Positions 18,743 through 27,238 of a stretch of 34,637 nt of DNA are shown here, piece by piece. The notes beneath the pieces were generated by a model. The model was given only the letters and a program-made list of their open reading frames with translations, made no database searches and was not told the DNA's origin. Origin of the DNA: Chitinophagaceae bacterium (GTDB lineage: Bacteria > Bacteroidota > Bacteroidia > Chitinophagales > Chitinophagaceae); NCBI GenBank assembly GCA_947452965.1, contig CANGEW010000016.1, forward strand, positions 1 to 34,637, read 5' to 3'. Positions within the stretch are counted from its first letter, which is position 1; each line of letters opens with the position of its first letter. Position numbers and translations under genes: made by a program.

Positions 18743-18954
18743 ATTAACAAAAGAAGGGGCATTTATTAAAAATGGTTAAAAAAAACCTGCTTTTTTGAAT
18801 TTTTTCTCAAGAATGTCTAGAAATAATTTAAAATAGATATAGAAATCACCACGATTATTTGTAATTTAGTCCGTCGGAAAAAACAACTGATTTTCAGTCG
18901 TTTATCTTGATAATATCTATTCATCACAATAACACTTACAAATTAGAAAAAACA
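18743..18954 (+). promoter_or_regulatory. Intergenic leader of the kdgK unit with a small inverted repeat
   Basis: This gap lies between the terminator and kdgK and should hold the promoter of the second unit. No exact TAnnTTTG element was found. The inverted repeat ACTGA-TTT-TCAGT lies at 18886-18898, about 57 bp before the kdgK start, and could be a small operator or hairpin. Nothing coding was seen. Confidence 0.4.
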
Positions 18955-19980
18955 ATGAGCAAGAAAGTCGTAACCATGGGAGAAATTATGTTGAGATTGT
19001 CAACCCCCGATTTTAAGAGATTTGTACAAGCCGATTCTTTTGATGTTACATACGGTGGAGGTGAAGCTAATGTGGCTGCCGCATTATGTAATTATGGATT
19101 GAATGGAACCTTCGTAACCAAAGTTCCTAATAATCCTATTGGACAGTCTGCTATTAATCACTTGCGTCGTTATGGTGTAGATACTCAATTCATCGCTAGG
19201 GGTGGAGATAGATTAGGGATTTATTTTTTAGAAACGGGCGCTTCTATGAGAGCATCTCAAGTTGTATATGATAGAGCAGGCGCTTCTATCGCAGATGTTG
19301 ATGCTTCAGAATTTGATTTCGATAAAATCTTAGAAGGTGCTTCTTGGTTTCATACAACAGGCATCACACCTGCATTGAGCGATAAAGCTGCTGCATTAAC
19401 AGAAGCCGCTTTGAAAGCTGCAAAAGCAAAGGGCATTACTACAAGTATAGATTTGAATTATAGAAAAAAATTATGGAGCAAAGAAAAAGCTCGTGAAGTC
19501 ATGACAAAATTATGTCAATATGTAGACGTTTGTATTGGTAATGAAGAAGATGCCGATACAACATTAGGCTTCAAAGCAAAGGATACTGATGTTACTAAAG
19601 GAGAATTGAATTTAGATGGCTTTAAAGATGTGTTTAAGCAAATGAAAGATAAATTTGGTTTTAAATTCATCGCTTCTTCACTAAGAGAAAGTCATAGTGC
19701 AAGTGATAACGGATGGAGTGCTTTAGTGTACGATGGGAATGAGTTTTATCATACTAAAGAATACAATGTTCGTATTGTAGACAGAGTAGGAAGTGGAGAT
19801 AGCTTTGCAAGCGGTTTAATTTACGGGTTGGTTACGGGCATGCCTATGCCAGAAGCTGCAGAATTTGGTGTTGCGGCGAGCGCATTAAAACATACTATCC
19901 CTGGTGATTTAAATCACGCAACATTATCTGAAGTAAAAGATTTAATGAAAGGAGACGGTTCAGGTAGGGTTCAACGTTAA
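18955..19980 (+). CDS. kdgK: 2-keto-3-deoxygluconate kinase (PfkB family)
   Basis: The ATG at 18955 gives 341 residues starting MSKKVVTMGEIMLRLSTP. An in-frame TTG at 18907 would add 16 unlikely residues, so the ATG is chosen. Substrate-side motif YGGGEANVAAAL and the PfkB signature DRVGSGDSFASG with catalytic Asp282 are present, and the length is that of KDG kinases. It phosphorylates 2-keto-3-deoxygluconate to KDPG in the cytoplasm, the step after reduction of the alginate monomer DEH. It heads a unit with YhcH (34 bp gap), KDPG aldolase and a transporter, which confirms the pathway assignment. A kinase for another keto-sugar acid is possible but unlikely here. Confidence 0.93.
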   Translation: MSKKVVTMGEIMLRLSTPDFKRFVQADSFDVTYGGGEANVAAALCNYGLNGTFVTKVPNNPIGQSAINHLRRYGVDTQFIARGGDRLGIYFLETGASMRASQVVYDRAGASIADVDASEFDFDKILEGASWFHTTGITPALSDKAAALTEAALKAAKAKGITTSIDLNYRKKLWSKEKAREVMTKLCQYVDVCIGNEEDADTTLGFKAKDTDVTKGELNLDGFKDVFKQMKDKFGFKFIASSLRESHSASDNGWSALVYDGNEFYHTKEYNVRIVDRVGSGDSFASGLIYGLVTGMPMPEAAEFGVAASALKHTIPGDLNHATLSEVKDLMKGDGSGRVQR

Positions 19981-20014
19981 TCGTTTTTTCTTTCAAAAAT
20001 CAAAAAAACTTGCC

Positions 20015-20470
20015 ATGATTATAGATAGTATACAAAATGCAAAAAAATACTTTTCAATACATCCGTTATTTGAAAAAGCTTTTCAATATTTAAAGGAACA
20101 AGATTTAATTGCTTTAGAAGTTGGAAAAGCGGATGTTGCAGACGGGTTAAAGATTATCATTAGTGATGCTCCAGGTAAAACCGCCGAAGCAAGCTTATCA
20201 AAATTTGAGTGCCACAATGAAAACATTGACATTCAAGTTTGTGTAAAGGGGCATGAAACAATCGGTTGGAAACCCAGAGAAAAGTGCATGATCCCTAACG
20301 GAGAGTATAACTCCGAAAAAGACGTTCAGTTTTTTAAAGATCAACCAGATATGTTCTTTCAACTTACAGATGGTCAATTCGCCATTTTTTATCCCAGCGA
20401 TGTACATGCTCCAATGATAGGAAATGAAAATGAAAACATAAAAAAGATTGTTTTCAAGGTGAAAATTTAA
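20015..20470 (+). CDS. YhcH/YjgK/YiaL-family protein
   Basis: The protein has 151 residues and no signal peptide. The family motifs are present: ECHNENIDIQ (residues 65-74), HETIGW (80-85) and the metal-site-like FAIFYPSDVHAP (122-133, His131). Relatives include EbgC, the beta subunit of evolved beta-galactosidase, and NanQ/YhcH of sialic acid catabolism, thought to act on sugar anomers or ring forms. Here it sits between kdgK and the KDPG aldolase gene. It therefore probably handles a ring or anomeric form of DEH or KDG, or a related keto-acid sugar; that is inference. Length and motifs are normal for the family. Confidence 0.88.
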   Translation: MIIDSIQNAKKYFSIHPLFEKAFQYLKEQDLIALEVGKADVADGLKIIISDAPGKTAEASLSKFECHNENIDIQVCVKGHETIGWKPREKCMIPNGEYNSEKDVQFFKDQPDMFFQLTDGQFAIFYPSDVHAPMIGNENENIKKIVFKVKI

Positions 20471-20525
20471 TTAATATAAATATCGTTTTGTATTGAATAC
20501 AAACGAATTATGTAAAAAAAATAAC

Positions 20526-21182
20526 ATGAAACAAAAAGTTACCGAAAGCATTATACAACAAGGAATGTTACCATTGTATTTCAATGCAGATGAAACAACA
20601 AGCGTTGAAATATTAAAATCAATTTACAAAGCAGGAGTGAAAGCAGTAGAGTATACGAATCGTGGAGAAGCGGCATTAAGCAATTTCAAAAAGTTGGTAG
20701 CTGTAAGAAACGAAGAGATGAAAGACATGTTGTTAGGGGTTGGAACAATTAAAAACCTTCAACAAGCTGAAGATTATATCGCAGCAGGCTGTGATTTTAT
20801 GGTGAGTCCGGGTTTTGTTAAAGAAGTATCTGACAAAGCAAATAGCATTGGTATGTTTTATGCACCGGGATGTATGACTCCTTCTGAAATTATTGCTGCT
20901 GAAAACAATGGAGTTACGTTTATTAAATTATTCCCCGGAAATATGTTAGGCCCGGAGTTTTTATCAAGCATCAAAGAAATTTTCCCAAAGCTGTTATTTA
21001 TGCCTACAGGTGGGGTAGATACGACTAAAGAAAATATCGAAGGCTGGTTCAAGGCCGGCGTTTGTGCGGTAGGGATGGGAAGTAAATTGATAAGCAAAAA
21101 ATTAATGGAAGAGAAAAATTATGAAGCCATTGAAACCATTACTAAACAAGTAATGGAACTGATACAAAGTATAAAAAAATAA
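20526..21182 (+). CDS. eda: KDPG/KHG aldolase
   Basis: The ATG at 20526 is preferred over an in-frame TTG at 20493, giving 218 residues, normal for class I KDPG aldolases. Key residues are visible: Glu42 and Arg46 in VEYTNRGE, the GVGTI strand, FMVSPGF, and the Schiff-base Lys134 in GVTFIKLFPG, followed by MPTGGV for phosphate binding. It cleaves 2-keto-3-deoxy-6-phosphogluconate to pyruvate and glyceraldehyde-3-phosphate, completing the uronate route begun by kdgK. The transporter gene follows after 3 bp, so the two are almost certainly co-transcribed. Confidence 0.94.
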   Translation: MKQKVTESIIQQGMLPLYFNADETTSVEILKSIYKAGVKAVEYTNRGEAALSNFKKLVAVRNEEMKDMLLGVGTIKNLQQAEDYIAAGCDFMVSPGFVKEVSDKANSIGMFYAPGCMTPSEIIAAENNGVTFIKLFPGNMLGPEFLSSIKEIFPKLLFMPTGGVDTTKENIEGWFKAGVCAVGMGSKLISKKLMEEKNYEAIETITKQVMELIQSIKK

Positions 21183-21185
21183 ACG

Positions 21186-22493
21186 ATGCTACAAAGCCAA
21201 ACCATGACTAAGTACAGGTGGACAATCTGTTCGCTTATATTTTTTGCAACAACCATAAACTATCTCGATAGGGCTGTAATAAGTCTCTTAAAGCCTTATT
21301 TAGCAGCTGCATTTGAATGGAGTAAAGTAGAAGAAGTTGCTAATTATGCAAATATTGAAATCGCATTTAAAATAGCGTATGCGCTAGGTATGTTATTTGC
21401 CGGTCGTTTGATTGATAAATTAGGAACAAAAATTGGGTATGCAGTAGCAACTGGACTATGGAGTATTGCTGCAGTATTGCACGCACTTGCCACAGGTACT
21501 GGAGGCTTTAGTTTGGCGAGAATTTTTTTGGGTGTAACCGAAGCGGGTAATTTTCCTGCAGCTATCAAAGCGACTGCCGAATGGTTTCCAAAAAAAGAAA
21601 GAGCATTGGCTACAGGTATTTTTAACTCAGGATCAAATATTGGTGCAATTATTGCTCCTTTAACAGTGCCCTTAATTGCAGAAAAATTAGGTTGGCAATG
21701 GGCTTTTATTTTAACAGGCGCCATTGGGTTTGTTTGGTTGATACTTTGGTTTATTTATTATGAAGTACCAAGTAAACAGAAGAAGATTTCGCAGGCTGAA
21801 TTTGATTATATCCATTCAGATAAAGAAGAAGAGCCAGTTCAACAACAAAAAGTTTCTTGGTTCAGATTATTACAATTCAGACAAACCTGGGCTTTTGCAA
21901 TTGGTAAATTATTAACTGATCCTATATGGTGGTTTTATCTGTTTTGGCTTCCTGATTTTTTAGGTAAACAGTACGGTTTAAAAGGCACCGCCATTGCACT
22001 ACCTACAGCATTAGTTTATGTAATTTCTAGCATAGGAAGTATAGGGGGCGGATATTTACCTTTAACATTCATCAATAAAGGTTGGCCAGTTTTTAAAGCT
22101 AGAAAAACAAGTATGTTGATTTATGCTTTTTGTGTTTTGCCGATTGTGTTTGCACAATTATTGGGTAGTTTGGATATGTGGTTGGCTGTGTTAGTAATTG
22201 GGTTAGCAGCAGCTGCGCATCAGGCTTGGAGTGCTAATATTTTCACAACTGTAAGTGATATGTTTCCAAAATCAGCTACGGCATCTGTAACTGGTATTGG
22301 TGGCATGTTTGGTGGAATCGGCGGAATTATGTTATCGCTATTTGTTCAGAAAAAAATGTTTGTTTACTACGAAAGTATTAATCAAATACAAACTGGATAT
22401 TATATCATGTTTTTTATTTGTGGGGCAGCTTATCTTCTAGGGTGGTTGATTATGCATTTATTAGTTCCGAAAATGAAGAAAATAGAAATTTAA
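21186..22493 (+). CDS. MFS transporter, hexuronate/anion:cation symporter type
   Basis: The protein has 435 residues with about 12 hydrophobic segments. The N-terminus TICSLIFFATTINYLDRAVISLLKP is typical of the ACS family, which includes ExuT and similar sugar-acid carriers. The loop RLIDKLGTKIG (MFS motif A position) and EAGNFPAAIKATAEWFPKKERALATGIFNSGSNIGA are further family hallmarks. It would carry monouronate, DEH or a related acid across the inner membrane with protons, feeding the kinase and aldolase encoded just upstream. A second ATG at 21204 is an alternative start. It ends the second unit; no convincing hairpin terminator follows. The substrate is inferred from the neighbours. Confidence 0.9.
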   Translation: MLQSQTMTKYRWTICSLIFFATTINYLDRAVISLLKPYLAAAFEWSKVEEVANYANIEIAFKIAYALGMLFAGRLIDKLGTKIGYAVATGLWSIAAVLHALATGTGGFSLARIFLGVTEAGNFPAAIKATAEWFPKKERALATGIFNSGSNIGAIIAPLTVPLIAEKLGWQWAFILTGAIGFVWLILWFIYYEVPSKQKKISQAEFDYIHSDKEEEPVQQQKVSWFRLLQFRQTWAFAIGKLLTDPIWWFYLFWLPDFLGKQYGLKGTAIALPTALVYVISSIGSIGGGYLPLTFINKGWPVFKARKTSMLIYAFCVLPIVFAQLLGSLDMWLAVLVIGLAAAAHQAWSANIFTTVSDMFPKSATASVTGIGGMFGGIGGIMLSLFVQKKMFVYYESINQIQTGYYIMFFICGAAYLLGWLIMHLLVPKMKKIEI

Positions 22494-22753
22494 TTTAAGG
22501 CCACATTGTTTTAGGCCAATACTTAATTTAATATAAAATTTTGGCATCGTTGCCGGAAACGATAACGTATTGTGTTGTTAGACAAAATTTAAAATTCTAC
22601 AGTATTAAGTATTGCTTTTAAAGAACATCTTAAATAAAATACAAATTTTTGAACAACTATTTGGTCAGTGAGTTTGTTTATTAAGGTAATTTGCGTGTTT
22701 AGTGTGACTTGTTCTATAATTTATTAATCGATTATTAAAGATTACTTGCCAAA
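22494..22753 (+). other. Intergenic leader of the 1391-residue surface protein gene
   Basis: A 260-bp non-coding gap holds the CCGG-centred palindrome at 22546-22563 and a TAATTTG sequence at 22687-22693. The latter is one base short of the Bacteroidota -7 consensus, with a TTTG at 22660-22663 about 23 bp before it. A promoter here is plausible but not proven. No terminator for the upstream transporter gene is obvious. Confidence 0.4.
22546..22563. promoter_or_regulatory. 18-bp palindrome, LacI-like operator candidate
   Basis: ATCGTTGCCGGAAACGAT is symmetric in 8 of 9 base pairs around a central CCGG. Its reverse complement shares the 14-mer TTTCCGGCAACGAT with the palindrome at 26961-26994. 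It lies about 190 bp before the large surface-protein gene. Size and symmetry fit a dimeric repressor of the LacI type; the binding protein is not in the window. Confidence 0.55.
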
Positions 22754-25700
22754 ATGAATAGGATTTTTAAATTAGTATCATTTACTGTTTTTTTTACAGG
22801 CTTGATGCAAACCTCTTTCTCTCAAACAACTGTTTTCTTTGATAATTTTAATAGGACCTCTCTAAATTCAAGTGGTATTTATACGATTGTTGCTGGAAGT
22901 GGTACAGTTAATACAGTAGTGAATACTGCTCCTGATTCTTGTTTAAATATGCTGGGTGTTCAATCGCCTGCTACTGGCATTGCAGAAAAGCATTCAGTAG
23001 TTGGGTCATTCTCATTTTTTAATTCTGCATTCAATAACACTCTTGCCAATAATACGGGTGATGTTACTTGGTCTTTTAACATGAAAGTGGGGAAATCTTT
23101 ATCAACAGCTTTCACAAACAGTGCAGGTACTTCAGTTCAAAATGCTTCCGGAGTGGTTTTGGTATCTACAGCATCAGATTTGTCTGCATCGGGGTCAAAC
23201 GGATATGTTGTGTATATGAGAGCTACTAGTAGCGGTTCAACTTCTACGGTAGTTTGTTTGGCAAAGTTTACAAATGGACTAAATGGTTCTGGCACCAATA
23301 AGGTATCCGATTTAGATACAAGTCTTCCTTTAACTTTAGGAACTTCTTGGGCCAGCATAAAAGTAATCTATACTCCATTTAACAATAACTGGACTTTTTA
23401 TGTAAAAGATGAGATACTGCTTTCAGGAACACCAAGCGATCCATCTTTGGTAAATGCTGCTTCAACCAATTTAAGGACATCTCCCATAGGAACTGTCATA
23501 AATAATAGCTCCTACACTAATGTAGCTATGAGCAATTTTGGATTTATGTGGGCGCATACTAATACAAATAATGCTGCTACAAATGCTCGTTATGATAATT
23601 TTAAGGTGACTGTAGCTCCATCAGTTCTTTTTCTCAATCCTACATCATTAACGTTTCCTTCTACAGATATAGGTGCTAGTAGTGTCATTAAAGGGTTTAC
23701 GATTGATTCTGCATTAAGTGTGGGTTCAAATTTGGTAATTACTCCAAAAACAAATGATTTTCAATTATCTACTGATAGTATAACTTTTGCTACCGGCCCA
23801 TTAACCGTTGCTCCAACTTCCGGATCAAGTGTTTATAATAAGCGCATTTATGTAAAATTTACACCTGTTGCCGGAAATTACAATAAAGACACACTCTCTT
23901 TTTCCAATGATGTAAAAACGTTGCTACTGAAAGGAACTCTAAAAAAATATTACATCTATTCTCCGGGCTTAGCACAAGGTGCAGCCAATTTGAGTGCATG
24001 GCGCGGACGTTCAGATTATACTGGGGCTGCAATTCCACATGATTTTACATCAGACAGTGTTACGTATTATGTATGGTCTGACGATTATTGTAATGCAAGC
24101 TGGACAGTAGCTGGTGCCGGTACTAAAATTGTCATTGGTGATCCTTCTAAACCAGGGGTGTTTTTTAGAACCAGAACTGCTGGTAAATTAACAACGGTTT
24201 CTCCAGTAGTCATCGATATGCCAAGTGCATCCTCCGGTGCAAACGTTTTGTATTTAAGTGACACAACATCTGATAATACTACTCCTAGGTTTGGTACATT
24301 GGATGCTAATTCAGAAGTACATTTCAGAAATTCAAGTTCTTTTGCGCAATCGGCAACGTTTGGTAAGTTATTTATTGATAGCACCAAAAACACATCATTT
24401 AGTCAAATCCAAACCATACAATCTGTATTTAAAGTAGATTCAACAGCTACTGCAACAATGTCTGGTTGTACAAATTGCTACGTGGCATTGAATTCCGGAG
24501 CATTACTTGTTGTGAATGGAACGTTGAAAGTGTATAAAGATTATGGTTTTACGGCGAATAACTTGGGCTCTCCAAGTAGTGCCAATAAAGGCTTTCAATT
24601 TCTTGGCAATGAAAATATCATTTTAGGCTCAAGATCTACCATTGGATACTACAGAACAACTTCAAATGCACAAACAATTGATGCAAGAACAGATTATGTA
24701 AATCTGGTATTGTCTGGCATTTCAAATGATAAAATTTTTGCAGCGGGTTCAACGTTGGTTTCCGGTAATTTAATTGATTCAACTACTGGAGGTAGTGTTG
24801 TTTCCCTTGGAGGAGACACCAGGGCGAAAAACGTATACTTGTATGATACTTTACAGGTTGGGTCTAATACGTTAACTATAGATAGTGCGTTTACAGGTAA
24901 CAGTTATACATCTTCTAATAATGTGGTTGCTGCTCAGGGCGGTTTATATTGTAATGGATCATCCAATCTTGTATTAAATGGTACTGCAGGAACAATTAGG
25001 TTTATTTCTGGGGGAAGAGATATAAGAAACCTCAGCCTTGGAAATAATGCGAACGTTACTTTAGGAGATTCTTTATATATTTCTGGAGGCACAAATTATG
25101 GTAGTGTTTCTGTTGGCAGTAGTGCCACATTAAATACAAGTGGATGGTTAACCCTACGTTCAAACGATTTGGGAACTGCACGAATAGGAACTGTAAATGG
25201 TTCAATTTTGGGTAACGCAACTATAGAAAGATATCTTCAAAATAAAAAAGCCTGGCGTTTGTTGTCAATGCCAACCAATCATGACGCAGCAACTATTAAT
25301 CAGTCATGGATGGAAGGTGGTACAAGTAATAATGATCCTGTTAACGGATATGGAATACAGATAACTGGTCCAGGTGGTGTGGCGGCAGGTTTTGATGCGG
25401 TTTCAGCTCAGCCCTCTATGAAATATTTAGATCCATCAACTAATCAATGGGTTGGCATATCAACAACCAATGCAAATTTCGAAAATCAAAAAGCATACAT
25501 GGTTTTTGTGAGAGGTAATAGATCGGTTACTTCATTTGGTCAATCTTCAACATCTACCATTCTCCGTGAACAGGGGTCTTTAAAAACAGGAACTGTAAAT
25601 TACACAAATTTAGGTACGGGTGATGGTCAATATGTGGGTATTGGAAATCCATACGCTTCACCCATTTCATTGTCAAATATTCTTAGCACTAATTTAGATA

Positions 25701-26929
25701 AGTCTTATTATTTATGGGATCCAGCTCTAACTGGTACTTCTGGTTATGGGGCCTATCAACAATTTTCGGTTGATGGTTCGGGTGTAGTATCTGTAGCACC
25801 GGGTGGAGGAAGTTATGGTGCAAATAAGTATGTAGAATCTGGTCAAGGCTTTTTAGTGCATACTTCAGGTGGAGTAGGTAGTATTACTTTTAATGAAACC
25901 GACAAAGTAAATGCAAGCAATTTAGTATCTCGTCAGAATAGTCAAATTAAATCAATTCGTGCTAATTTGATTAAAAAGATGAACGGTACAAATGTTTTAG
26001 TTGATGGAGTTTTGAATTTATACGACTCTTCTTATTCAAATCTTATTGATATATATGACACTAAGAAGATATTGAATCCAAACGAAAATCTTTCATTAAG
26101 TTCTACAACTAATTTACTGGCGATAGAAAGAAGAATGAATGTAAGTGAACTGGATACAGTCTTTTTTGCTGTTTCCAATTTAAAAACAGCTGATTACCAA
26201 TTTGAATTCACCCCTGAATTTATGCAGGGATACAAGTTTGAAGCCTTATTGTTGGACAATTATCTGCGTACACAAATACCTGTTAGTCTGGTAAATCAAA
26301 CAATAGTCGACTTCAGTGTAACAAACGATGCGGCATCATTTGCATCAAACAGGTTCATGCTGGTTTTTAAACCAAGTGTTTCGCTTCCGGTTAGAAATAT
26401 TATTACAAAAGCCAGTAAAAAACAAGAGGGGGTTTTAATAAGCTGGCAAGTTGAAGGGCAAGAAGATGTTGTTATGTATCAGGTTGAAAAGTCAGCAGAT
26501 GGAAAATGTTTCTCAAAAATAGGAGAGTTGTTCGCCTCGAAATCTTTGATATATTCACATGAAGATCCTCATCCATTGTCAACAAATTACTACAGGGTTA
26601 TAGCAGTAAGTAAATCAGGTCTCAAACAATACAGTAATGTAGTATTGATTTCTATGGATGAAGTAAAAGCAAGTAGTTTTTCTGTAGTTCCAAATCCGGT
26701 TTCAAGAGAAAATGGATTGCATATTGAATGCAAAAATGTACCCGTTGGATTATATCAAATCAGTATACAGGATTTTGCTGCTAAGAAATTGGGTAGTTCT
26801 AGCATTAAAGTAATGTCTAATACAAAAAAAATAGACTTGCCAATAGCTTCAAATATTCCTTCTGGCGCCTATTTGTTGAATATAAATGGCGAAAATTTCA
26901 ATAATTCATTCACGATAATTATTCAATAA
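22754..26929 (+). CDS. Large T9SS-secreted surface protein with lectin-like and Ig/FN3-like domains
   Basis: The protein has 1391 residues with a signal peptide (cleavage near residue 24, SFSQ|TT). Residues about 25-290 begin FFDNFNRTSLNSSG and look like a concanavalin/laminin-G type beta-sandwich. Residues about 292-395 are an Ig-like domain (LNPTSLTFPSTDIGAS...YVKFTPVAGNY). Residues about 396-600 form a module (ASWTVAGAGTKIVIGD...) shared with the next gene. After stacked-strand repeats comes a 'KKAWRLLSMPTN' module (from about 833). It ends with an FN3-like domain (about 1222-1300) and a T9SS sorting domain from about 1307 (VVPNPVSRENGLHI... to FTIIIQ). No catalytic motif was recognised. 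It is likely a surface adhesin or glycan-binding protein, preceded by its own operator-like palindrome rather than joined to the uronate unit. Confidence 0.83.
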   Translation: MNRIFKLVSFTVFFTGLMQTSFSQTTVFFDNFNRTSLNSSGIYTIVAGSGTVNTVVNTAPDSCLNMLGVQSPATGIAEKHSVVGSFSFFNSAFNNTLANNTGDVTWSFNMKVGKSLSTAFTNSAGTSVQNASGVVLVSTASDLSASGSNGYVVYMRATSSGSTSTVVCLAKFTNGLNGSGTNKVSDLDTSLPLTLGTSWASIKVIYTPFNNNWTFYVKDEILLSGTPSDPSLVNAASTNLRTSPIGTVINNSSYTNVAMSNFGFMWAHTNTNNAATNARYDNFKVTVAPSVLFLNPTSLTFPSTDIGASSVIKGFTIDSALSVGSNLVITPKTNDFQLSTDSITFATGPLTVAPTSGSSVYNKRIYVKFTPVAGNYNKDTLSFSNDVKTLLLKGTLKKYYIYSPGLAQGAANLSAWRGRSDYTGAAIPHDFTSDSVTYYVWSDDYCNASWTVAGAGTKIVIGDPSKPGVFFRTRTAGKLTTVSPVVIDMPSASSGANVLYLSDTTSDNTTPRFGTLDANSEVHFRNSSSFAQSATFGKLFIDSTKNTSFSQIQTIQSVFKVDSTATATMSGCTNCYVALNSGALLVVNGTLKVYKDYGFTANNLGSPSSANKGFQFLGNENIILGSRSTIGYYRTTSNAQTIDARTDYVNLVLSGISNDKIFAAGSTLVSGNLIDSTTGGSVVSLGGDTRAKNVYLYDTLQVGSNTLTIDSAFTGNSYTSSNNVVAAQGGLYCNGSSNLVLNGTAGTIRFISGGRDIRNLSLGNNANVTLGDSLYISGGTNYGSVSVGSSATLNTSGWLTLRSNDLGTARIGTVNGSILGNATIERYLQNKKAWRLLSMPTNHDAATINQSWMEGGTSNNDPVNGYGIQITGPGGVAAGFDAVSAQPSMKYLDPSTNQWVGISTTNANFENQKAYMVFVRGNRSVTSFGQSSTSTILREQGSLKTGTVNYTNLGTGDGQYVGIGNPYASPISLSNILSTNLDKSYYLWDPALTGTSGYGAYQQFSVDGSGVVSVAPGGGSYGANKYVESGQGFLVHTSGGVGSITFNETDKVNASNLVSRQNSQIKSIRANLIKKMNGTNVLVDGVLNLYDSSYSNLIDIYDTKKILNPNENLSLSSTTNLLAIERRMNVSELDTVFFAVSNLKTADYQFEFTPEFMQGYKFEALLLDNYLRTQIPVSLVNQTIVDFSVTNDAASFASNRFMLVFKPSVSLPVRNIITKASKKQEGVLISWQVEGQEDVVMYQVEKSADGKCFSKIGELFASKSLIYSHEDPHPLSTNYYRVIAVSKSGLKQYSNVVLISMDEVKASSFSVVPNPVSRENGLHIECKNVPVGLYQISIQDFAAKKLGSSSIKVMSNTKKIDLPIASNIPSGAYLLNINGENFNNSFTIIIQ

Positions 26930-26960
26930 AATTTATTCTCTTTCGTTCACCTATTTATAT

Positions 26961-26994
26961 TTACCGATACCCTTTCCGGCAACGATACCGGTAA
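26961..26994. promoter_or_regulatory. 34-bp imperfect palindrome, second LacI-like operator candidate
   Basis: This is centred on CCGG at 26976-26979. Outer arms TTACCG (26961-26966) and CGGTAA (26989-26994) pair perfectly, and 13 of 17 positions are symmetric overall. It contains TTTCCGGCAACGAT (26973-26986), the reverse complement of the core of the 22546-22563 palindrome. No T-run follows, so an operator is more likely than a terminator. Confidence 0.55.
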
Positions 26995-27112
26995 TGAAAA
27001 TCATTAAAATAAGCACACATTCGTTCAAGTTTTTAAGATAATTTCAAAAAAAATCAAATAAAATTTGATAAGAATTATCAAAACTATGTTAATAATAACA
27101 TTGACTTAAACA

Positions 27113-27120
27113 TAAATTTG
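27113..27120 (+). promoter_or_regulatory. Candidate Bacteroidota -7 promoter element
   Basis: TAAATTTG matches the TAnnTTTG consensus exactly and lies 119 bp before the giant gene's start codon. A TTTG at the usual -33 spacing was not found, so only the -7 half is supported. It lies downstream of the palindrome, which would place that site upstream of the promoter. Confidence 0.4.
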
Positions 27121-27238
27121 GTTACGATTGCGATGACTATTTCTTCTTCGAGAAATTATAGTTTACACAATAGTAGCTTCCGCCCCCTACAATTACTATT
27201 TTGCTTAACAACTAACGATTCAAATCAAATCAATTGCC

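Larger units (their letters stand above)
26930..27238 (+). other. Intergenic leader of the giant repeat protein gene
   Basis: A 309-bp non-coding gap. It holds the 34-bp palindrome at 26961-26994, a long A/T-rich stretch, and an exact Bacteroidota -7 element at 27113-27120. No hairpin with a T-run that would end the upstream transcript was seen, and nothing coding is supported. Confidence 0.5.

Noticed and set aside
21344..21724. 126-residue antisense frame inside the MFS transporter gene
   Set aside because: The sense frame has clear transporter motifs throughout; the antisense product shows no recognisable domain.
22497..22520. Possible hairpin after the transporter gene (two GGCC words separated by about 11 bases)
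   Set aside because: Only four base pairs can form and there is no following T-run, so a terminator is not supported.
26961..26994. Palindrome as a terminator for the 1391-residue protein gene
   Set aside because: It has central mismatches and no T-run on either side, and its core recurs upstream of another gene, which fits an operator better.
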